From: Streptomyces umbrinus
GTDB taxonomy: Bacteria > Actinomycetota > Actinomycetes > Streptomycetales > Streptomycetaceae
Length of the DNA stretch: 64,000 bases
Reading direction: 5' to 3'
Assembly (NCBI RefSeq): GCF_030817415.1
Contig: NZ_JAUSZI010000002.1
Location: forward strand, 10,515,501-10,579,500
Position numbers and translations under genes: made by a program
In this document: one piece after another, positions 33,228 through 41,805 of the stretch
How the letters are laid out: every line of letters begins with the position of its first letter
Numbering within the stretch: the first letter of the stretch is position 1
The notes under the pieces: model-generated
Told to the model about the DNA's origin: nothing
Databases searched by the model: none
What the model saw: only the letters and a program-made list of their open reading frames with translations

Positions 33228-33950
33228 ATGCAATTCACATCCGAACAGCGCCTCGACGACGGCGTCCTCGAGCGCGAGTTCACCCTCGGCGAGATCCCCG
33301 GCACCCTGTGGACGCCTGGATCCGAACCGGCCCCGCTGATTCTGATGTCCCACAACAACGGCCTGCCCAAGGCGGATCCCCGGCTGGCGGCCCGGGCCCG
33401 GTACACCGCGGCGCGCGGCTACGCGGTGGCCACCATCGACGCCGCCGGGTGCGGCGACCGGCCTCGTTCCGCCGCCGACGAGCAGGCCCGTGCCGACCTC
33501 CGGCGGGCGATGCAGGCCGGCGAGCCGGTCGATGAGATCTTCGAGTCCTTCATCGGCCCGCTGGTCGAAAACGCGGTCCCGGAATGGCGGACCACCCTGG
33601 ACGCCCTCCTCGAGCTGCCCGAGATCGGCGGCCCGGTCGGGTACTCCGGGGGGTGGGCCGCCCTCGGCATCCGGCTGGCGGTGGTCGAGCCGCGCATCGC
33701 GGCCGCGGGCTTCTTCGCCGGGGGTTACGTGCCCCGCGCCCAACGCGAGGAGGCCCGGCAGGTCACCATCCCGCTGATGTTCCTGCTGCAGTGGGACGAC
33801 CAAGGGAACCCCCGGCAACGGGCTCTGGACCTGTTCGACGCCTTCGGCAGCAAGGAGAAGACGCTGCACGCCAATCTGGGCGGGCACACCGGCACCCCGT
33901 GGTTCGAGCTGGAAGACGGGTGCCGGTTCCTGGACCGACACCTGAAGTGA
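33228..33950 (+). CDS. Alpha/beta hydrolase (dienelactone hydrolase-like)
   Basis: A 240-residue cytosolic hydrolase. The oxyanion region is LILMSHNNGLPKADPR, the nucleophile elbow is GYSGGWAALG (Ser), an acidic residue follows in MFLLQWDDQGNPRQR, and the catalytic His is in HANLGGHTGTPWF. The fold matches small dienelactone/acyl hydrolases. The substrate is unknown. The ATG at 33228 follows GAAAGG. Confidence 0.85.
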   Translation: MQFTSEQRLDDGVLEREFTLGEIPGTLWTPGSEPAPLILMSHNNGLPKADPRLAARARYTAARGYAVATIDAAGCGDRPRSAADEQARADLRRAMQAGEPVDEIFESFIGPLVENAVPEWRTTLDALLELPEIGGPVGYSGGWAALGIRLAVVEPRIAAAGFFAGGYVPRAQREEARQVTIPLMFLLQWDDQGNPRQRALDLFDAFGSKEKTLHANLGGHTGTPWFELEDGCRFLDRHLK

Positions 33951-33957
33951 GGCCGGA

Positions 33958-34000
33958 CCTCCTGGCCGGCAGCAGCCGGTAGGCGCTGCCGGCCAGGAGG
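33958..34000. terminator. Hairpin terminator between the hydrolase and YdcF genes
   Basis: Perfect 16-bp arms CCTCCTGGCCGGCAGC and GCTGCCGGCCAGGAGG around an 11-base loop, between two convergent genes. Confidence 0.85.
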
Positions 34001-34019
34001 CCGCTGACCGAGACTCCGG

Positions 34020-34619
34020 CTACGGCGAGATCTTCCGTTCGTCGGCCTTGAGGCCGCGGAGGGCCCAGAGTCCGTACACGGCCAGCAGCGGTTTGACGAG
34101 CAGCCACTCGCCAGGGCGGTAGTCGTCCGCGCGCACCAGTCTCGTTGCGAGATCAGGGCGTTGCCGCCGCAGGTACGCGCGGGCCTTGAGCGCGTGAGCC
34201 GGCTGCGAGGCGATCTTGATGTGATCGGCGTCCTCAAGCAGGGGGATCACGTTCGTGATGTTCTCCCAGGTCGTCGCGCTCTGTTCTTCGAGGAGCACTG
34301 TGCCGTCGAACTCGAGCACCGACTTCGCGTAGTCGGCCATCAGTTGGGCTTCCGAAGCGCCACCGCTGGTCGCACCGCCACTGAAGATCACGCGGGTGCC
34401 CTGCGCACTGTCAGCGGTGATGGAGCGAATGCCGGCTCGGACTCGCCATCGGTTGATGACGTTCGCCGTCGCTTCGGGATTCCGGAAACCCAACACGACC
34501 ACGGTCTCGGCAGCGCCCCCGCTGGTCCCCACAAGTGTTCGAGACCAGCGCCAGTTCAACCACTCGCCCCAGGCGATGGCCGCAACCCCGGCCATCGCCA
34601 GTCCTGTCCTTCGCCGCAT
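34020..34619 (-). CDS. YdcF/DUF218-family membrane-anchored protein
   Basis: A 199-residue protein with an N-terminal membrane segment (GLAMAGVAAIAWGEWL). The DUF218 core is visible as AAETVVVLGFRNPEA, VIFSGGATSGGASEAQLMAD and LLEEQSATTWENITNVIPLL. Family members such as SanA and ElyC act in envelope or peptidoglycan-precursor metabolism. The ATG at 34619 has a weak ribosome site. Confidence 0.82.
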   Translation of the reverse strand: MRRRTGLAMAGVAAIAWGEWLNWRWSRTLVGTSGGAAETVVVLGFRNPEATANVINRWRVRAGIRSITADSAQGTRVIFSGGATSGGASEAQLMADYAKSVLEFDGTVLLEEQSATTWENITNVIPLLEDADHIKIASQPAHALKARAYLRRQRPDLATRLVRADDYRPGEWLLVKPLLAVYGLWALRGLKADERKISP

Positions 34620-34946
34620 CCGGCGACTCTAGGGCACCTCGGCCGAGACTGCCGACGGCGGCGGATTCGGTGAACGGATGCTCGCTGGTGAGCTGATGTG
34701 CCGGTGGATCGAGTACGGGCCCTCATGTGGGCGGTCGCCGACAGCAACCTGACGAGCCTGAGGTACCCGGCGGCGCGGATCCACCGCATGCCGGACCGCT
34801 CGGGCAAGTCCGTGGCAAGGCTCGACGTGCGGGTGGCGGCCGGGCAGTTGGCTCTGGAGGTCACCCCGCCGGAGCAGTGCCACCGGGTCACTCCGAGGGC
34901 GTCGGCTCCGGCGGGGTGGATCACTGCCGGCGTTTCCTCGGGTGGT
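34620..34946. other. Gap of about 330 bases without a convincing gene
   Basis: A plus-strand frame from GTG 34698 reads PVDRVRALMWAVADSNLTSL then YPAARIHRMPDRSGKSVARL and looks faintly protein-like for about 65 codons, but has no ribosome site and runs into the antisense of the next gene. It may be a gene remnant. No RNA gene is seen. Confidence 0.35.
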
Positions 34947-35294
34947 TCAGGTCAGTGGGGCCGGAGCCGGGGTGCCGTAGAAGGTGGCGGGTGGCCAACC
35001 GCGGGATTCCGCAAGCTCGTTGAGCAGGTTGGCGATCTCGATCGGGGTGATGACGTTCTGCGTCGGAGTGTCCATGACCGAGACGCTGAAGGTCAGCGTC
35101 ATATACGCGTCGATGGGGCCGATGCTGTAGTCCGCGCTGAACCTGGTGCCGCTCGGGAAGTCGGCCGACGACGACTCGGCCGCGGTCGGGGCATCGGGTT
35201 CCGCCGCCTGTGCCGACCCGGCGGCACCGACGACCGCGCCCGCCGCGGTGGTCCCCGAGTACCCCAGTAACGAACGTCTCGAAATACTGGACAA
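34947..35294 (-). CDS. Small Tat-exported protein with an N-terminal TTA codon
   Basis: A 115-residue protein. The N-terminus SSISRRSLLGYSGTTAAGAV is a twin-arginine signal, ending SAQA-AEPD near residue 30. The mature part of about 85 residues is acidic and includes ADYSIGPIDAYMTLTFSVSV and TPIEIANLLNELAESRGWPP. I know no function. The start is TTG at 35294 behind GAGGGGGC. Codon 9 (35270-35268) is TTA, read only by the bldA tRNA in Streptomyces, and codons AGT, ATT and AGA nearby are also rare. Confidence 0.72.
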   Translation of the reverse strand: MSSISRRSLLGYSGTTAAGAVVGAAGSAQAAEPDAPTAAESSSADFPSGTRFSADYSIGPIDAYMTLTFSVSVMDTPTQNVITPIEIANLLNELAESRGWPPATFYGTPAPAPLT

Positions 35295-35424
35295 GGCGCC
35301 CCCTCTGCGCGGCTCTGCCGGGTGTCTCCCGGAGCCGTGCTCGATCGTATGCACGGTCCTGGGGCGGGTGGGGCTGAACAGTCTCGTCCGCAAGTGGAGG
35401 CCGCAGGACGGGCCGACGCCGCTG

Positions 35425-36111
35425 TCAGCGCAGCTCGGCGGTGCCCTGGAACCTCGTGTACGACGCCACCGCGAGCGCCACCGCCAGCACGCCGAGCAGC
35501 CAGCCGCCGAGCACGTCCGACGACCAGTGCACGCCCAGCCAGATACGGGTGAGTCCGACACCGAGGACGGACACGACGGAGAGGGTGAGCGCGATACGCC
35601 ACAGGACGCGTCCGGCGCCGTACAGGTGCAGGAGCCACAGCAGCAGGCCGCACACGACCGTGGCCGTCATGGCGTGGCCGGAGGGATAGGCCGCGAAGTG
35701 GGCGGAGTCCACGGGGTCGGTCCAGACCGGACGCTTCCGGTCGACGGCCGCCTTGAGTCCCTGCTGGAGCAGTGTGCCGAGCACACAGGTGGCCGTCAGC
35801 CACAGCGCGAGCCACCATGCCGAGTGGTGCAGCACCAGCCACAGCACGGCGACGGCGCACAGGGCACGCATCGTCCAGGGGTCCCACACCCAGTCCGTGA
35901 GGATGCGGAACGTCTGTGTCGTGTCGGGGTCGTCCACCGCCCAGCGGTGGGTGGTGCGGGCGATGTCGCCGTCGAGGGCGATGAGCGGGTCCCAGGACAT
36001 CGCGACCAGGACGAGCAACAGTACGGACGGAAGGGCGACAGCCGCCGCGACACGTACGGCGATCCCGGGACCAGGAGCGTGGGGCGGCGAGTCGACGGGT
36101 GGGGAGTGCAT
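35425..36111 (-). CDS. PAP2-family membrane phosphatase
   Basis: A 228-residue protein of about five or six membrane helices. The tripartite phosphatase motif is KAAVDRKRP, then YPSGHAMTA (catalytic His), then TRIWLGVHWSSDVLGG (an S/T-R...H...SD variant). It dephosphorylates lipid phosphates such as undecaprenyl or phosphatidyl phosphates at the outer membrane face. The start is ATG at 36111. Confidence 0.93.
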   Translation of the reverse strand: MHSPPVDSPPHAPGPGIAVRVAAAVALPSVLLLVLVAMSWDPLIALDGDIARTTHRWAVDDPDTTQTFRILTDWVWDPWTMRALCAVAVLWLVLHHSAWWLALWLTATCVLGTLLQQGLKAAVDRKRPVWTDPVDSAHFAAYPSGHAMTATVVCGLLLWLLHLYGAGRVLWRIALTLSVVSVLGVGLTRIWLGVHWSSDVLGGWLLGVLAVALAVASYTRFQGTAELR

Positions 36112-36177
36112 ACACCGATCCTCGCCGACCGGTGGGGTGAAAGGCGACCCCGGGGTGCCCGGGGCGCTGCGAGCCGG

Positions 36178-37110
36178 TTAACCGAGCGCCCGCAGACCCG
36201 GTACGAAGGTCACCAGGACCGGGACCACCGGCACCAGCGCGGCGGCCGCCGTGAGCCGCAGCCGGCGGGCGGGCGGGAGGCGGTCCGGGGGAGTGAGCAG
36301 CCGGTGGACACGCTGCGGAACATGGGCCTGCAGCGTGGGGCAGGGGCCGAACACGCCCCTGTCCTCGTTGAGTTCGACCAGCGCGAGGGCGATCGTCAGC
36401 CGGCCGAAGCGGCGTGACGCCATGTCGTCCGCGGCGAGTTCGACCAGCCGGTGCATCTCGTCGCGGAACGCCGCGAACACCGGGACCTGCGGAAAGCCGT
36501 TGGCCAGCGCGGCCGAGGAGTGCAGCAGCCAGTCGTGCCGGGCCTGCGCGTGCCCCTGCTCGTGGGCGAGCACCGCGTCCAGTTGCCGGCCTTTGAGGCG
36601 GCGCAACGCGGCCGTGGTGATGACGAGTTGGGGCGCCGCCCCCGGCAGCCACCAGGCGTCCGGACGCTCGCCCTCAAGGACGACCAGCCGATCGCTGCCG
36701 GGCTCCTCGCCGGGCAACACCGGGGCACGTACGAGGAGTTCGGCCCGCCGACGACGGCGCCGGGTCCTGGCCCGGGTGATCTCGCGGGCCAGCATCGCGG
36801 CGCTCCAGACACCGCCGAGCGCGAGTGCCACCGCGGTCGCCGCGGCCCAGGGGCCTCCGGCGAGCGCGTAGCTCTCCACGACGGCATGCGGGGCGGGGGC
36901 GAAGACATGGCCGCGGACGGCCTGCCAGGCGGCCGCCGCACTGAGCGTCATCGACAGCGCGCAGCACAGCAGAACGGCCATCACCACGCACTGCCAGACC
37001 CACAGGGCGACCACCGGTTCACGGTCCTGCCAGTCCGTTCGGGCAAGCAGCCGCGGAGCGAGGACGGCGGCCAGGGCGCCGAGCAGCAGCAGTGCCGCGG
37101 GGACCATCAT
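36178..37110 (-). CDS. M56-family (BlaR1-like) membrane metallopeptidase
   Basis: A 310-residue protein. Three N-terminal membrane helices (AALLLLGALAAVLAPRLL; VVMAVLLCCALSMTL; AAATAVALALGGVWSAAML) precede a cytoplasmic zinc-peptidase domain with LAHEQGHAQARHD (HExxH in the variant HEQGH) and a downstream Glu in LVELAADDMA. A last helix is AAAALVPVVPVLVTFVPGL. BlaR1 relatives sense envelope signals and cleave a BlaI-type repressor. No BlaI gene is adjacent here, which is unusual. Three direct repeats lie upstream. Confidence 0.9.
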   Translation of the reverse strand: MMVPAALLLLGALAAVLAPRLLARTDWQDREPVVALWVWQCVVMAVLLCCALSMTLSAAAAWQAVRGHVFAPAPHAVVESYALAGGPWAAATAVALALGGVWSAAMLAREITRARTRRRRRRAELLVRAPVLPGEEPGSDRLVVLEGERPDAWWLPGAAPQLVITTAALRRLKGRQLDAVLAHEQGHAQARHDWLLHSSAALANGFPQVPVFAAFRDEMHRLVELAADDMASRRFGRLTIALALVELNEDRGVFGPCPTLQAHVPQRVHRLLTPPDRLPPARRLRLTAAAALVPVVPVLVTFVPGLRALG

Positions 37111-37216
37111 GGCTGCAGCCTATGAGCGGGGCACCACCGGCGGATACGGGCTGTCGCGGCAAGTGACGTACACCACGGTTTCGTAAAGCGGGCCCGGGAA
37201 CCGGAAGATGCCCGTT

Positions 37217-37280
37217 CGGAACGTGAGATGCCGCCGGCCCGGAACGTGGGCGGCATCGGCCCGGAACGTGAGAAGTTCCG
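37217..37280. repeat. Three phased CGGAACGTGNG direct repeats
   Basis: Copies begin at 37217, 37240 and 37262, spaced 23 and 22 bases (about two helical turns). The third extends into an inverted repeat, CGGAAC and GTTCCG. They lie upstream of the M56 gene and downstream of the DUF5134 gene on the same strand, a position suited to cooperative regulator binding. Confidence 0.45.
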
Positions 37281-37282
37281 GT

Positions 37283-37822
37283 TCAGAGTGTGAGAAGCAT
37301 GGCCAGCATCCCGATGCCCATCGAGAGGCGGCATGCCCGCGCCAGCTCCAGCCGGTCGCCCCACCCGGCGGCCCGGACACTCTCTCCGGGGCCACCCCCT
37401 GCGACGGCGACCGGTATCAGCCGCGTGCCGGTCCACAGCACATACGCGGTGAAGTACGCGAGGAGAACCCCCGTCAGGACGGGAACCCCGGCGTGCACCC
37501 CGCTCGCCATCACCGCCGCCATGTAGACCATCGCGAACGCGCCCACCAGGTGGTGCAGATGGTGAGTGCTGCTCCGGGCTGCCCACAGGGCGCGCAGCCC
37601 GGCCGCCCCGAACACCGCCGCGTAGGCGGCCCAGGCCCAGCGCGGTGGCGCGAGCGCCGCCGCGGGCACGGCCATCGCGGCCATCCCGAACCCCATCAGC
37701 GCCTCACCGCCGGCGGTGAGGCGCTGCTCCTCGACACTGCTGCGCATCCGCAGCAGACAGTAGGCCCCGGTCGCCGCGCACAGCGCGACGAGCAGCCAGC
37801 CCGGTGACGCAGGACCGTGCAC
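37283..37822 (-). CDS. DUF5134 membrane protein
   Basis: A 179-residue protein of about five membrane helices. WLLVALCAATGAYCLLRMRS is the first, and the conserved histidine cluster is SSTHHLHHLVGAFAMVYMAA. This matches DUF5134, common in actinobacteria and of unknown function, often near copper or redox genes. The His cluster at the membrane face may bind a metal. The GTG at 37822 follows GGGGAGG with ideal spacing. Confidence 0.82.
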   Translation of the reverse strand: MHGPASPGWLLVALCAATGAYCLLRMRSSVEEQRLTAGGEALMGFGMAAMAVPAAALAPPRWAWAAYAAVFGAAGLRALWAARSSTHHLHHLVGAFAMVYMAAVMASGVHAGVPVLTGVLLAYFTAYVLWTGTRLIPVAVAGGGPGESVRAAGWGDRLELARACRLSMGIGMLAMLLTL

Positions 37823-37975
37823 CGCGCACCTCCCCGCTCGACGGTGTCGAACAGTCCGCTCGAAGAGATGCCCGGACGGGGCGGAGCGCAAGCGAGCGCA
37901 AGGGTGTACGCGGGGGAGCGTGCGGGAGTGCGGACGATATCCTTCACGAGTAAAACACCTGCTAACCTTATTGTC

Positions 37976-39628
37976 ATGAGCAGCGCCGCACCCAGCCCCA
38001 CCCCCGCACGCCGACTGCCTCTCGCCGGCGTCCTGCGCGTCGGCCGCCCCTCCGACATCTGGTTCAAGCCCGCGCTGAGCGTGGTCGTCGCGGTCGGCGT
38101 GCCGAACCTGACGCTGCTGGCGCTCGGCCGGCTGGACCTCGCGATGTACACGATGGCCGGGTCGCTCTGCGCGCTCTACGCCCACAACCTGCCGTACGCG
38201 GCCCGCGCCCGGGCCCTCTCCTGGGTCATGCTCGGCATGCTCGCCTCGGTGGCGGTCGCCCTGGTCACGGCGTCGCTCACGTCCTCCGCGTTGGTCCTCG
38301 TCGCCGTCGGCGCGCTGCTCGCCGCCACCCAGAAAGCTCTCTGCGACGCGACGCGCATCGGTCCGCCCGGACCGGTGATCTTCGCCTTCATCAGCTCGGC
38401 CGCCCTCTTCACCCCGCAGACGCTCGGCCAGGTCCCCGGCCATCTCGCCCTCGCCGCCGCGGCGGGCACCTGGGCGTGGCTCGTCGGCATGGCCCCCGGC
38501 CTCGTACGACCGCACGGGCCGGAGCGCCGGGCCACGGCCCGGGCACTGAACGCGGCCGCCGCGTACGCCGAGACGACCGCCACCGCTTCCCCCGGACGCG
38601 AGCGCGCCGGGGCAGCCGCGGCCGCAGCCGTGCACGCCGCCTGGCAGTCGCTGCTCGCCGGCGGCGCCCGCTCGGAGCCCCGGCGTGCCCTCGAACGGCT
38701 CGTCGTGCGGGCCGAGATCGCGCTCGCCGCACCCGTCGGCACGGACCCCGGGCGGCTTCGCTCCTGGGCACGCGACCTACGCGGAACGGGCCCCGCGCCG
38801 CGCGTGGAGCTGGCATCGGCGGCCGACGAACTCCTCGGCGTGGAGGCCGAACGGGCAGCAGACAGGAGCCCGTTGGCCGACAGACTCGGCCCGCTCCTGC
38901 CCCACGCCCTGCGCACCGCACTCGGCTGCGCCCTCGCCGGCTACGTGTCGCTGGCCCTCGGCGTCGGCCGCCCGTACTGGGCCCTGGTCACCGCCGCCTC
39001 GCTCTATCAGGCGAACATCACGCTGACCTGGAGCCGCGGAGTGCAGCGCGTCGTCGGCAACCTCGTCGGCGTACTCCTCTTCGCGGCCGTCGCCCCGCTC
39101 GCCCACCTCGGCCCCGCCGCCCTAGTCCTGTGCTGCCTCGCCTTCAACTTCGGCGCGGAGGCCCTGATCAGCCGCAACTACTGGCTCGGCAGCATCTGTG
39201 TGACCCCGATGGCGCTGCTGATCACCGAGTTCACGGGCTTCCAGCAGCCCGGCGAACTGATGACGGACCGGATCGTGGACACGGCCGTCGGCGCGCTGGT
39301 CGGCTTCGCCGGCGCGGTCGCGGTGACCAACCGGCGAGCCGGAGACCGCATCGAGAACGCCCTCGACACGGTGGAACGCGCCCGGGAGCACGCCGCGCGA
39401 CTGATCGCCGCCGAGCGGCCCGGCCCAGGCGCTCTGGAGGCCGCCCGCCGCAGGCTGGCCACGGCGCTCGTCGAGCTGCGCGCCACGGCCGACGCGGCCG
39501 CGGGCGAGTGGTGGCAGCGCGCCGTGCCGGAGGAGCGGGTGCTGCAAGCAGAGCGGACCGGACACCGTACGCTCGCGACTGCGGTACGACGGCAGGGACT
39601 GCACGTTCTGGAGGGCACACGGGCATGA
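37976..39628 (+). CDS. FUSC-family membrane exporter
   Basis: A 550-residue inner-membrane protein with two bundles of membrane helices (about 35-170 and 300-440) separated and followed by soluble helical regions. The FUSC signature is RPYWALVTAASLYQANITLT then VGNLVGVLLF. Relatives export aromatic acids or similar compounds. The ATG at 37976 has no ribosome site, and a -10-like TAACCT ends 7 bases upstream, so the mRNA may be leaderless. Its stop overlaps the MarR start (ATGA), indicating a repressor-exporter operon. Confidence 0.88.
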   Translation: MSSAAPSPTPARRLPLAGVLRVGRPSDIWFKPALSVVVAVGVPNLTLLALGRLDLAMYTMAGSLCALYAHNLPYAARARALSWVMLGMLASVAVALVTASLTSSALVLVAVGALLAATQKALCDATRIGPPGPVIFAFISSAALFTPQTLGQVPGHLALAAAAGTWAWLVGMAPGLVRPHGPERRATARALNAAAAYAETTATASPGRERAGAAAAAAVHAAWQSLLAGGARSEPRRALERLVVRAEIALAAPVGTDPGRLRSWARDLRGTGPAPRVELASAADELLGVEAERAADRSPLADRLGPLLPHALRTALGCALAGYVSLALGVGRPYWALVTAASLYQANITLTWSRGVQRVVGNLVGVLLFAAVAPLAHLGPAALVLCCLAFNFGAEALISRNYWLGSICVTPMALLITEFTGFQQPGELMTDRIVDTAVGALVGFAGAVAVTNRRAGDRIENALDTVERAREHAARLIAAERPGPGALEAARRRLATALVELRATADAAAGEWWQRAVPEERVLQAERTGHRTLATAVRRQGLHVLEGTRA

Positions 39629-40191
39629 CGGCAGCGAACGGGCGGACGGCGGGCGGAGGGGGCGGCGCGGTCCATGGAGGGGCGGCCGCGGGGGACACCC
39701 TCGCCGCGGTGGTACGGCAGTGGAAGACAGTTCACCCCGACCTCGACACCGGTCCCATGGAGATCATCGGCCGCATCAACCGCTGTGCGGCGCTCCTCCA
39801 GCAGGCCGAGGACGCGCCCCTGCGACACGCCGGACTCACCCGCCCCGAGTTCGACCTCCTCGGCGCCCTGCGCCGCACCGGCCTCGAACTGACCCCCGGC
39901 GAGCTGGCCCGCGAGACCTTCTCCTCCGGCGCCGCCGTCACCAAGCGGCTGAAGCAGCTGACCGAGCGAGGCCTGGTCGAGCGGCGGGGCGACACCCGCG
40001 ACCGACGCGTCGCCCATGTGCGCCTCACGGACGCCGGGCGCGAACTGGTCGACTCCATCCTGCCCGAGCAGCTCTCGTACGAGACCGCGGTCCTGTCCGG
40101 GGTCGACGACGCCGAACAACGAGAACTGGCCGCGCTGCTGGGCGAGTTGCTGGTCCAGCTGGAGGGCCGGCTGCGCACCCCGCGCGGCTGA
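39625..40191 (+). CDS. MarR-family transcriptional regulator
   Basis: A 188-residue winged-helix regulator. A Gly-rich N-terminus of about 25 residues precedes the MarR core: LTRPEFDLLGALRRTGLELT, TFSSGAAVTKRLKQLTERGL and the wing RRGDTRDRRVAHVRLTDAGR. It is coupled to the FUSC gene by a four-base overlap, so it probably senses the exported compound. Confidence 0.92.
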   Translation: MTAANGRTAGGGGGAVHGGAAAGDTLAAVVRQWKTVHPDLDTGPMEIIGRINRCAALLQQAEDAPLRHAGLTRPEFDLLGALRRTGLELTPGELARETFSSGAAVTKRLKQLTERGLVERRGDTRDRRVAHVRLTDAGRELVDSILPEQLSYETAVLSGVDDAEQRELAALLGELLVQLEGRLRTPRG

Positions 40192-40245
40192 CGCCCCACC
40201 GCCGACAGCGTCGAGTCCCGATCGCTTCCGGCTCGTTCTGGCTCC

Positions 40246-41010
40246 CTAGCCCTCGTCGCCCGCCCTGTAGATGCCGAACACCGCGCCCTGCGGGTCCCGG
40301 AGCACCGCGATGCGCGGGCCCTCGGGGACCGACGTCGGTTCCATGAGGACGCCGCCGTCCGCCTGCGTACTCGCCTCGGCAGTGGCCTCGACGTCCTCGA
40401 CGGCGAAGTACGGCAGCCAGTGCGAGGGCACCTCGTGGGGGAACTTGTCGCCCATCTCCACCATGCCGCCGAAGTCGGCGCCGTCGATGCCCCACTGCGT
40501 GTAGTGCTCCGAGGCGTTGACGGTCCAGCCGAACACCGTCGTGTAGAAGGCGGTGACCAGGTCGGGAGTACGTGTCATCAGCTCGACCCAGCCGAGCGCG
40601 CCGGGGGCGTTGAACAGACCGGCACCGGCGAAGGAGCGCGCCTGCCAGAGCTGGAACACCGCGCCGCCGGGGTCGGCCACCACCGCGAAACGGCCCAGGT
40701 CGAAGACGTCCATCGGCTCCAGGACGACCGAGCCGCCCGCCTCCCGTACCGCCCGCACGGTCGTGTCCACGTCGGGCACCGCGAACGACACGTTCCAGGC
40801 GACCGGCTGCGACTCCTGGAACAGCGGGGTCAGGGCGGCCACCGCCGCGTCGCCGAGGTGCGCGAGCGTGTAGCCGCCCGCCTCAGCGCGCGGATCCGTC
40901 TCCGGGCGCCAGCCGAAGACATCGGCGTAGAACCGCTTGGCCGCCTCCAGGTCACTGGTCCCCAGCTCGGTCCAGCAGGGCCCACCGGGCACCGGCTTGT
41001 CCAGTTTCAT
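40246..41010 (-). CDS. Two-domain VOC (glyoxalase/bleomycin-resistance fold) protein
   Basis: A 254-residue protein built of two VOC modules: about 10-125 (GTSDLEAAKRFYADVFGW, DPGGAVFQLWQ) and 135-250 (MTRTPDLVTAFYTTVFGWTV, DPQGAVFGIYR). Such hydroxylase-like VOC proteins are abundant in Streptomyces, and substrates are rarely known. The start is ATG at 41010. Confidence 0.9.
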   Translation of the reverse strand: MKLDKPVPGGPCWTELGTSDLEAAKRFYADVFGWRPETDPRAEAGGYTLAHLGDAAVAALTPLFQESQPVAWNVSFAVPDVDTTVRAVREAGGSVVLEPMDVFDLGRFAVVADPGGAVFQLWQARSFAGAGLFNAPGALGWVELMTRTPDLVTAFYTTVFGWTVNASEHYTQWGIDGADFGGMVEMGDKFPHEVPSHWLPYFAVEDVEATAEASTQADGGVLMEPTSVPEGPRIAVLRDPQGAVFGIYRAGDEG

Positions 41011-41206
41011 GGCCGACCTTCTTTCCGACTCTCGGAAGGGAGCACGTCAGGAGGGCGACGGGCTCCTCCTCGCACGCTAGTCCCGGCCACGGGCCCCGGC
41101 GAGCCGACGGAAGACCACATGGCGGCGGCACCCGGTGAGGCGTACTCTCGCCCGCGTACCGCACCTCATGGCGGCCTCCTCATGTACCCGATCCGGAGGT
41201 CTCCGC

Positions 41207-41805
41207 ATGCCCGCGCTCACGGTGCGCCCCTTCCACCGCGACGACCGCGACCAGCTCACCGAACTCGTCAACGCGCTCCCCCACTCTCGACTTCGCTCGA
41301 GCGGGGGCCCCCGCCGCTGTCGTCCCCGGTGTCTCCGTCTCCGTGAACGCCGTGCTCAGCGGTATGACACGGCAGCCGGACGAGTTCATCACCGACCCGT
41401 GGGTGGCCGAGCGGATCACGCTCGTCGCCGAGCAGCGCCGGTACGTGGTGGCCGGCGCGCATCTCCTGCGCTACCGCGCCGACACCGAGGTCGGCGAGAG
41501 CTTCCGGGACGCCGGCGCGATCGACTGGTTCGTCTGTCATCCGCCCGCCTCCTTCTGGCCGGACTCCGACCAGGCCTCCGATCTGCTGATGGCTGCCTGC
41601 CTGGCCCAGCTGGCCCGCTGGAACGTCCGCCTCCGATACGCCGACGGATCCCTGCCCGCACCCGTCGTCTACGGACTGCCACGGCCCTGGCCGCACATCC
41701 GTGCCGCCTACGAAAGGGCCGGCTTCCGGCACACGAGCGACACCGAGGTCATCCTGAACGCCGACGTGGCCGACCTGCCGTCGCTCACGCCCCTGCCCGG
41801 AGTCT
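41207..41805 (+). pseudogene. GNAT acetyltransferase broken by a palindromic repeat and truncated
   Basis: The ATG at 41207 with GGAGG upstream begins PALTVRPFHRDDRDQLTELV NA, the start of a GNAT protein. At 41276-41312 a CCCCCACTCTCGACTTCGCT-type repeat interrupts it, and the protein continues only in the next frame: AAVVPGVSVSVNAVLSGMTR, ITDPWVAERITLVAEQRRYV and later HIRAAYERAGFRHTS. The likeness ends near 41805, where a reversed LacI fragment begins. The gene is therefore both interrupted and 3'-truncated. Confidence 0.8.
41276..41312. repeat. Palindromic repeat inside the GNAT remnant
   Basis: About 37 bases with CCCCC and GGGGG ends and an imperfect inverted core (ACTCTCGACTTCGCTCGAGC). 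I recall very similar elements widely dispersed in Streptomyces genomes; that is from memory. It shifts the reading frame of the host gene. Confidence 0.62.

Noticed and set aside
34698..35270. Plus-strand ORF in the gap before the Tat protein
   Set aside because: No ribosome site, only weak protein-like composition for about 65 codons, then antisense to the supported Tat gene. Kept only as a gap note.
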